Shown here: one piece after another, positions 1 through 34,721 of the stretch
Layout: each line of letters opens with the position of its first letter
Numbering within the stretch: the first letter of the stretch is position 1
Assembly (NCBI GenBank): GCA_003427395.1
Contig: BFEA01000072.1
Span: forward strand, 2,825,738-2,860,458
Direction: 5' to 3'
Length of the DNA stretch: 34,721 nt
Source: Chara braunii
Lineage: Eukaryota; Streptophyta; Charophyceae; Charales; Characeae
The notes under the pieces: generated by a model
Seen by the model: the letters and a program-made list of their open reading frames with translations, nothing else
Database searches by the model: none
What the model was told of the DNA's origin: nothing
Position numbers and translations under genes: made by a program

Positions 1-85
<85 letters not shown>
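1..85. repeat. (AG)n microsatellite
   Basis: An uninterrupted AG dinucleotide run of about 42 units opens the window, so its true left end is not visible. A second long (GA)n run lies inside the retrotransposon leader at 19908-20019 and a CT run at 16294-16323, so this repeat class is common in the genome. Confidence 0.98.
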
Positions 86-91
<6 letters not shown>

Positions 92-735
92 GGCGTCCAT
101 CGGGGTAAGAAAATGGGAACGTCTGGAGTTAGGTGGCAGGGGTAACGTTGCGGCTGGCCCTAGGCTTGTCTAGTGGGGATTTGCAATGGGAGGTGGTCAT
201 TGGCTGATGTCAAGGGGATTGGGGTTGAGCTCAGGAGTCCGTTCGCGCGCATGTTTGTGGGTGGAGGAAGAAGAATGTTCCGCAGTCACTTTTCTGGGTG
301 GGAGTGGGAGTGGGGAAGGAACTCGGAGCGTATTCTGGACGTTTGGGAATTAATTCAACCCAGTGAACGTCAGGGTCATCATCCATCTCCTGCAACAGGT
401 ACCATTCGGTCCGACCTTGTTAGGACGCGCTTTTTTGCAAGTTCCCGAATCCTTCCCTGATTCTCTCTCGCCTCCAGTTTCTTTACTCTCTCGATAGAAG
501 CACCGGCGAGGAGCAGCAAGGCAACCAGTATTTGGCAAAGCGTCAGCAGCTTTTTTGTCCAATGTGGAGGGCGGGGTCGCGAGGCTGGTTGTTGTGCCTG
601 CTGGAATTACTGATCGCTATTGCGGAGTAGCTGGAGTGCGTATTGGAAGCGAAGAGGTGGAAGACGAAGTGGTGACCGGGGAGGCAAGGGCTGATCGGCA
701 TTGAAGTGGGAGGGGCCGGACAATAGGGACTGAAA
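86..735 (+). other. Upstream region / 5' leader of the bZIP gene
   Basis: No recognisable gene lies here. It should contain the core promoter and 5' UTR of the bZIP gene that starts at 736, but I see no convincing TATA box or initiator, so no transcription start is proposed. An in-frame TAG at 724-726, four codons before the ATG, fixes 736 as the first possible start of the exon 1 frame. Short open frames on both strands here have no family resemblance. Confidence 0.5.
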
Positions 736-28645
<27,910 letters not shown>

Positions 28646-30268
28646 TACGGTGGCAATTCGAGCCGGGAATCCAGCATCGCTCTCATCAACCTACTGTGTC
28701 CGAACAAGGACGGGTTTCCTCTCATCCGGCGGTCGACGGGGGCTGTCACCCTTTTCGGCATCCCCTTCGAGGGAACCTGCACACGCCCCGCTGCAGGAAA
28801 AAAAAAAAAAAAAAAAGAACAAGGGTGGGTTTGGAAGCGGCGTTGAAGTCCCTGGAATCCCATGCGCTCTATGGCTAGCGAGGCTCGTATCATGCCTTCG
28901 TAGCTTTCACGCTCGGCTGGGTATGCTGGGCTGTCATTGTCGTTCGTGTTTGCTTCCACTGTAGTCCAGCAGCACAAGGCCTATTGGTAATTGCCGAATT
29001 CTCAATGCGAAGTAAGTATTCCTGGACAAACTTCAAATGTGAATGTGAAGTTTTGGCGATGGGAGGTGGTTTGTGGTTTGTGGTTTGTTACACTCCTGCG
29101 TTTGACCTTTTGACATTTGCTAATTGCGGCAGTATTCTTGGACAAGACTGACTGGACAGGAGTTTGGTGCGAAATCCATCGAGCAAGGGATCAACGGCAT
29201 ATGTGGGAGCAAAGCTCCGGGCCTCTGGCTACGGGTCTGGGTTCTTGGAGGGAGGCTTCCTCCGGGGAAGTGTAAAGAACATATATATATATACTGATAA
29301 CGTTTCAAGAGGGTTGCACTGCTCGATCTGGAGTGTAGATTAGTAGAACATGCCACGACGTGCCAAGAAATGTGGAGGTAAGAAAAGAAAAGGCTAGGCC
29401 AGGTATGGGCACTGGGGAGAGCGATTGAGCAGAGACTGTTAGAGGGGAAGACCCACATGCACACAGACACATGAAGGGTGCCTTCTTGGCGATTGGTGAA
29501 GTTTTGCTGGTGCGTGTGACCAAATAACTCGACCTCGTTTGTCCATCAAGCCTGAAGGGCGCTTGTTGTCAGCCTTTCATATTTGGATACTTTAGACCCC
29601 TTGTCAGCCTTTCATATTTGGTTAATTTAGACCCCCTTTTCCCTGTTTGCATTTCCTTTCTCCTGGCATAGGGCTCAATTGATTGATTGTAGGACAAAAT
29701 GGTGGGTTGATTAGTTTTTCCCCCAGGTTTCAGCCCAAGTATTCTCCTTTGTTGTACATAGGAGCTCTTTTTTGGACGTGAAATGTAGCGAGTGGGAGAC
29801 CGAGGCAATCTTCACTCAGGGGTTGAATCAATGACTGAGCTCATGCAGCCAAAGAATGGTGTAGTTTTCTTTGTTTGGGATCTGTGTTTCTGATGTCACA
29901 CAAACACCGGTGGATCTGGTCTCGATTTCTCCGATTGCTGTTGGACATGAACAGCTGAGCAGCAGAATCTCGGCATCGTGAGCAGGTGCTGCTTCTGGTC
30001 GCACTCAGCAAGTGTCTTCCACATTCGGTGATCGGAAACAGAGAGTGGTTGGTGGCTGAAGAATGCCAGGAGTGCAACGTGTAGACAGGCAAGGAATGTG
30101 GTCCTTGTAAAGCATCATCGCGGAGATGGCGAAGATCATGCTCAGGCTCGGTAGTCAGGTGGATGTCCCTTGCCTGTCCAAAACTTTGGGTTCATACACA
30201 GTGTGCTGTCAGAGAGGGTGCGGTGCATTCATATATCCTAGAATTGATCAAGGAAGAGTCTTTGAAGC
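28646..30268. other. Region after the bZIP stop codon (3' UTR or intergenic), no gene recognised
   Basis: No AATAAA follows the stop closely. A(18) lies at about 28799-28816 and (AT)6 at about 29283. GTAAGTAT at 29012 and GGAGGTAAGA at about 29370 look like donor sites and could mark 3'-UTR splicing, but nothing confirms it. The TTTCATATTTGG..AATTT/ACTTTAGACCCC block is repeated at about 29575 and 29608. Confidence 0.4.
28799..28816 (+). repeat. Poly-A tract
   Basis: About 18 A in a row, 150 bp after the bZIP stop. It could be a retroposed tail or a simple homopolymer. Confidence 0.9.
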
Positions 30269-30700
30269 TGAAGGGGGTTGCAGTTGTTGCCTTGTTATAC
30301 CACACAAGTGCTGATGGGAATGCTGGGCATGCACAATATTTTTGATGCAGTTGTTGATTCTGGCAAACGAGCTAGGCTTGACTATGGAGCAAAGACGTCA
30401 TGCCAAGTTCCGAGGGACGTATCTTTGTTGCTGAATGAAGGGTTGCAGTTGTTGCCCCATCATACCACACTTCGTCGCTGATTGGAATGCGAGACACGTG
30501 CAATGTTTTTGACGCAGTTGTTGATGCTGGTAAAGGAGTTAGGCTCGACGGACACATCTTTGTTGCTGCCCCTCGTTATACCGCACTTTGTTGCTGATGG
30601 GAATGCTAGGCACGTGCAATGTTTTTGATGCAGCCGTTGATGTTGGTGAATGGGTTGGGCGGCAGTATGGAGTGAAGACGTCATGCCATGTTCCGACTGA
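30269..30700 (+). repeat. Degenerate three-unit tandem repeat (units about 127-168 bp)
   Basis: Units begin near 30269, 30437 and 30564. Shared blocks: GTTGCAGTTGTTGCC (first two), TATACCACACTTCGT-type, GATGGGAATGCTAGGCACGT, GCAATGTTTTTGATGCAG, TTGTTGATGCTGG. Units 1 and 3 also share AAGACGTCATGCCA.GTTCCGA. One frame gives similar peptides twice (NIFDAVVDSGKR.. and NVFDAAVDVGEW..), but stops and shifts break it. Confidence 0.85.
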
Positions 30701-30990
30701 CAAAACTGTTGTTCACCCTTGCGTGCTCTCTCTCGGGAGAGGTGGTGAGCTATGGATGATCAGAAGCAATTATACCGAACTAGCCCCGTAGATTTCAACC
30801 TGCACTTAACGAATCGGCCTTGGCAAGCACACGCTGGAAATCACTCTCCTTCACATGCTCATGGTCTCAGTCTAAGATGCTCTGTATTTAGACGTGGGAA
30901 GCTGTTGGGACGCTGGACCCGGTTTCCAGCAGGTGATGCTCTGGATGGTCGGCATGATGTTGCTCACGGTCTGAATAAGTCAGGGATGGC

Positions 30991-31041
30991 AGGAGCGGGA
31001 GGAGGGGGTAGAGGAGGTGGAGGAGGAGGAGGAGGAAGAGG
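30991..31041 (+). repeat. (GGA)n-rich tract
   Basis: Imperfect GGA/GGT triplets giving Gly/Arg in one frame. Simple repeat, no gene called. Confidence 0.85.
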
Positions 31042-31530
31042 TCAGCGCCACCATTCGAGTTGAAGGTGTGATGTGCCTCTGTGGATGGAGTGGGCAATCA
31101 GTGCAGCTCTTGTCTTTCACTCTAGGATGTACGGCTTGAGGTTGGTGTTTTGAAACTTTCAAGTGCACGTTATGCACTTCTTTGGCTGTCGTAAAATTAC
31201 GATGCTGAGGGAAATTCCAGCAGCATCCAGAGCTGGCCCAGAATCCTGAGGGGCTGTTTTGATCTGATGGAAAACTAGCATTATAGAGAAAACATCCTGG
31301 GTGGATGCCGGATTTTTTTTTCGATAGGCTTGGCACAACGAGGCCTGGACTTGCAGGGGGATGCTGGAAGGCTGGGGGGATCGTTGAAGGGGGAGAAAAC
31401 TGGAAATGGGGATGATGGGTAGCTGGGCAAGAGTGGATGTGCGTAGTCATCCCATCCCTCCTTTTGGTGTCATTGTGTCCTAGTGTCTAAGCCGGAATAA
31501 GTGATTGAAATTTGAAAGCTATCTAGCGAG

Positions 31531-31570
31531 CAACAGCAGCGGCAGCGATGTCAGCAGCAGCAGCAGCGGC
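31531..31570 (+). repeat. (CAG)n-rich tract
   Basis: CAGCAG/CGGCAG triplets, imperfect, outside any supported coding sequence. Confidence 0.85.
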
Positions 31571-31655
31571 GATTTTTCATGGGTGAGAAAGTCTCGGAGT
31601 ATGCGTTATGGTCATAGCCATTAGCATTAGCACGTTTCTTAACCTCTACACGTAG

Positions 31656-31822
31656 GCAGATCTGAAAAGAATGCAATTGGGGCACACTCCCTCAGTGCAT
31701 TTCTTCTCAGGGGTGTTTGCAACTGTAGATTGGACCGAGGAGGGCAGGTATGAAAAGAATGGAATTGGGAAACACCTCCCTGAATGCAATTCTGCGCAGG
31801 GGTGTTTGCAACTGTAGATTGA
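31656..31822 (+). repeat. Two-copy tandem duplication, period 89 bp
   Basis: TGAAAAGAATGCAATTGGGG (31662) and TGAAAAGAATGGAATTGGGA (31751) each lead through ACAC..CTCCCTCA/GAATGCA to CAGGGGTGTTTGCAACTGTA GATTG. Confidence 0.93.
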
Positions 31823-33095
31823 TGAAGTGAGGATGCATGGGTGGGTCGGTTTCGGATTGGGGAGTAGTGGTGAGCTGTATATATATTTTTCAGATGACTC
31901 TACCGTGGGTGGGCAATGCCTATGCCCTCCTAAGAAGTGTTTGAAAGCTCGAACTTGGAAGGATGGTCCGTTCATCTGCTATTTTTCCTTCTCCACTAGT
32001 AGAAAAGCAGATGGTTCGTACAGTCGTCTACTAGCTGTTTTCAGTTTTCAGTTTTTTTGGCTTGCAAATGTAGTTCTCTTCCTCGCTGACTACGAAGTCT
32101 CTTTGTGTTCTTATGACCCGATGCAAGCGGTTACGACAACTTATTTTTCTCGCGGTTTCACTTGTGCTGTCCGCCCACGCTCATGCGCAGACTTCTTGTA
32201 ACGTATCTAATATTTTTTGTCCAGAAATGTTATTGACTCGGCTGTCGGTGGGTGCTGCTGTGGAAGCCGTGAAATCATCGGCCTGCACACCGTGGTTTAT
32301 GCCTGTCAGTTGGCGCTGATCGTCGACACCTCTGGTTGTCTGCCGTCCTCTATTCTGGCTGTGAAGGGTGCGGGTGCAACTACGGCCTGGATGGAAGACA
32401 CAGAGCAGAGAGTCGCAGACCGGTGTCGTCCCTCTTCCAACTGCTACTGCCGCTGACGGTGGGTAATGATGGTGATGTCAGGTAGTCGGAAGCAGTTGTG
32501 ATGGCAATGCTTTCTGACAGCCAGCCAATGATTTTTCTGACATCCAGCCGATGATTTCCGAGTTCTAATCGGAGCAGCAGCAGTTAAGTGTATGTTTGGT
32601 TGTTGCTCGGGGCTTTCTTTTGCTGACGAACGGGCAGGTAATGAAACTCCTGGTCGATGTAATTTTGTTGACGTCAAATTTACTGAGTGTGTGTGTAAGT
32701 GCATGGCTCTTGATTTATGGAGGGATGTTACAACTAGGTCTTGTGCGGAGTTGCGGACGTAGTTTTTGTCCTATCCTGAGTACCGTCCACCTTTGCACCG
32801 ACGCAAGGCTCTTCTGAGATTTGATGTGCTGAGTCGGTCAGACTGGTGAACCGCCGCCACCTCTTAAAATTGTCCTGGCTACGACCAGGGCAGCCCTCCT
32901 TCAGTTGGTCCAGTGGCGTCTTGATTGAAAGTTTTTTTTTTTGGCCGTCTGCACAGGCTGGTGTGATTTGTTCATGATGTACTGGTGGTTTGTCTTTGCA
33001 TTTGCTGAAGATCAGGACCGGAGTGTACGTAAATAGATGACTTCGCCACATGTCGCTTTCACGTGTACCGGCCGCCCAGAGAATTACGTTCAGTG
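31823..33095. other. No gene recognised
   Basis: Only short unassigned open frames. Contains a 24-bp imperfect duplication at 32514-32554 (TTTCTGACAGCCAGCCAATGA / TTTCTGACATCCAGCCGATGA) and one TGACGTCA at 32670-32677. Confidence 0.4.
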
Positions 33096-33183
33096 CAATC
33101 GTTCTGCCGATGTTGCAGATTTCGCGATGAATAATGCCATTAGTCTAGCACAATAGTCCTGCCGATGTTGCAGATTTCGCGAT
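33096..33183 (+). repeat. Two-copy duplication, period 55 bp
   Basis: CTGCCGATGTTGCAGATTTC followed by GCGAT is repeated exactly in two units, 33096-33128 and 33151-33183, with near-matching upstream bases. Confidence 0.93.
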
Positions 33184-33580
33184 TGTATGAAGGGTGTTCG
33201 TTTGCATTGACACAACTCTCGTCCAGCGGCCATGCTGATCCTCATCCTTTCGTCGAGTTTGTCAGTTATGCAGCTGCAACCGACTGGCACAGGTTGATGC
33301 CGGTCAGTCCAGGTGTGGTGTATGGTATGTGCATCGTCACAAAGAGCCACGCAGTGAATCATCGCCAGAAAGGGACGAAGGGAGAGAGAGAGGGGGTTGT
33401 GACAGTATGTGGGTGTACTCCTCTACGGAAACAGTTCAGCACAGCAGCCTTGCAACGAGGAGGCGAAGTCTAACGGTACTGCCCTCTGACACAGCCCTTT
33501 CCCCTGACCTTTGATGTTTTGCCTTTCTCTCTCCCTTTCTGCCCCCTGTTTACTATGCAAATTATTTTTTTTTAAGTAAT

Positions 33581-33684
33581 AAAATTTGGACCCTTTGTCG
33601 ATTTATGCGTGCCATCCTTGCACACGGGCCATGCTAATCTTCGTTCTCTGTACTGTTACAATTTTAACGGATGTCCCAAAGGAC
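33581..33684 (-). pseudogene. U6 snRNA pseudogene (copy B)
   Basis: The minus strand starts GTCCTTTGGGACATCCG at 33684, then TTAAAATTGTAACAGTACAG, GATTAGCATGGCCC, GGATGGCACGCATAAATCGA and GGTCCAAATTTT, so it covers full-length plant-type U6. It keeps ACAGAGA and the AGC triad but has a 4-nt insertion between them (GAGAACGAAGATTAGC), which breaks the U2-U6 core spacing. I see no clear plant U6 promoter (upstream sequence element plus TATA) to its right. It is closer to consensus than copy A. Confidence 0.85.
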
Positions 33685-34721
33685 AGCAAATATTTTTGTG
33701 ACAATCAGCAATGCGTGCAATTTTGATGAACGGTGTGCTGCGGTGCTGTGACACAGAGACCCTTCCATGTGGTCCTGCATCTTTTCATGTCTTGCACCCG
33801 CCCGTCCATGTGGTTCTGCAATTGCTGCCCCGTCTAAAATTGCTGCTGGTCCATCCGTACGGGCACAACCTCTCAACCTCCATTTCTCCGATGAATGCCA
33901 CCGGATATATGCTTCGTCATGGACACTGTAGTCTGTTTGCAGCCGCCTCCGGTGGCTTGTGCGTCCTCCTGCTGCCATCGAGTGGGCTACACCGGAAATG
34001 CTGCCGTCACCTCCTTTCTGAGGTGTACAGCGCCCCGCGCGAACATGATAAAAAAAAAAAAAATCGATAGAAAGTGTTCACTTGTCCTTCCCTGTGGTGG
34101 CATCTCTCTATTACACCGTCGTTACTTTCTGTCGTCTTTTCACGAATCCTTCCCTCTGATGATCACCCTATGACACTGCTGTCTGCTCTCTTGTCTTATC
34201 GCTCTCCATTTGTCTCTTTTACAGCCCGTAATAAGTTGGATGTCTGCAGAGTTGCGCCGTCCAGGGGAAGATCTGGAGGCTCCCACGGGCTTGTCCGCAG
34301 AGTTGCGCCGTCCAAGAAATCGCAACATTGTTGCTTTTGTAAGATAATAATCTCCCAAAGGTTTTGCTGTTGTACTCCCACGGGCTCATCAGTTCTTTGG
34401 TTCCTGTCGATGTGAGGTTGGGGAAACTACGGGAAATAAAACTTGTTGAGCTCAGCTCCGAAAAAGCCAATAAAGATTAAAACACTGAATTGCACAAAAA
34501 AGGCAAAAAGAATGGTGTCGTGTACTTCTGTTTTTGTCCTATTCTGCAGCTCTCCTGCCATTTTTGGGGAGTGTTTTCTGGGCATGACAAACACTAGCCA
34601 TCACGATGATTGTTGTGCTGAGAATGCTTACCTCTGGCCTCCATGGCATCTTATTCATTTCCTCCATACTTGCGGTGCGCCATGCGGTGTGCGTGCGCGC
34701 CATGTGCCTTGTGCAAATTAG
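33685..34721. other. Right edge, no gene recognised
   Basis: Contains a short duplication of TGCAGAGTTGCGCCGTCCA (34244) / CGCAGAGTTGCGCCGTCCA (34296), repeated CTCCCACGGGCT (about 34280 and 34376), and two AATAAA hexamers at 34435-34440 and 34469-34474 that could end a transcript read on the plus strand. No coding exon is supported. Confidence 0.4.

Noticed and set aside
29000-29400. 3'-UTR exons of the bZIP gene
   Set aside because: Donor-like GTAAGTAT and GGTAAGA occur, but no acceptor or coding evidence lets me define exons.

Overview
The window is nuclear DNA of a streptophyte, most likely a charophycean green alga such as Chara. That placement is an inference. It rests on a plant-type group E bZIP gene with very large introns, a decayed chromodomain Ty3/gypsy retrotransposon, fragments resembling plastid ndhD and mitochondrial cox1, long (GA)n microsatellites and AATAAA-type signals. 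It is not bacterial: the only convincing host gene is split by GT-AG introns, and most of the window is intron or repeat.

One host gene spans most of the window on the + strand. Four exons (736-1886, 7124-7214, 7974-8100, 28251-28645) join in phase (2, 0, 1) into 587 codons plus a stop. The protein is a group E bZIP transcription factor, close to the AtbZIP34/AtbZIP61 type. It has a Gly/Ser/Ala-rich N-terminal half, an HRRxxSDPVAFLE motif, a basic region that begins in exon 1 and is completed by exon 2, and a seven-heptad zipper across exons 2-3 that continues as a coiled coil into exon 4.

Intron 1 (5.2 kb) is T-rich. It holds an eight-unit 22-bp array, several two-copy tandem duplications, four 35-bp repeats each carrying a perfect TGACGTCA, an N-rich patch, and a 38-bp Nextera mate-pair junction adapter, which is an assembly artefact. 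Intron 2 (0.76 kb) contains a 142-nt pure pyrimidine run. Intron 3 (20.15 kb) is a graveyard of inserted DNA: an ndhD-like plastid fragment, the gag remnant of one retroelement, a 292-bp direct repeat pair, a Ty3/gypsy chromovirus-like element with both LTRs (18791-27632; gag, PR, RT, RNase H, IN and chromodomain, all but the last broken), a cox1-like fragment and a U6 snRNA pseudogene.

Downstream of the stop codon (28646-34721) I recognise no second gene. That part holds short tandem duplications, a roughly 430-bp degenerate three-unit repeat, (GGA)n and (CAG)n tracts, a second U6 pseudogene and two AATAAA signals near the right edge. I did not find a new multi-gene system. The items most worth checking are the intronic TGACGTCA array inside a bZIP gene, the mixed organellar, U6 and retroelement content of the 20-kb intron, and the sequencing adapter embedded in the assembly.
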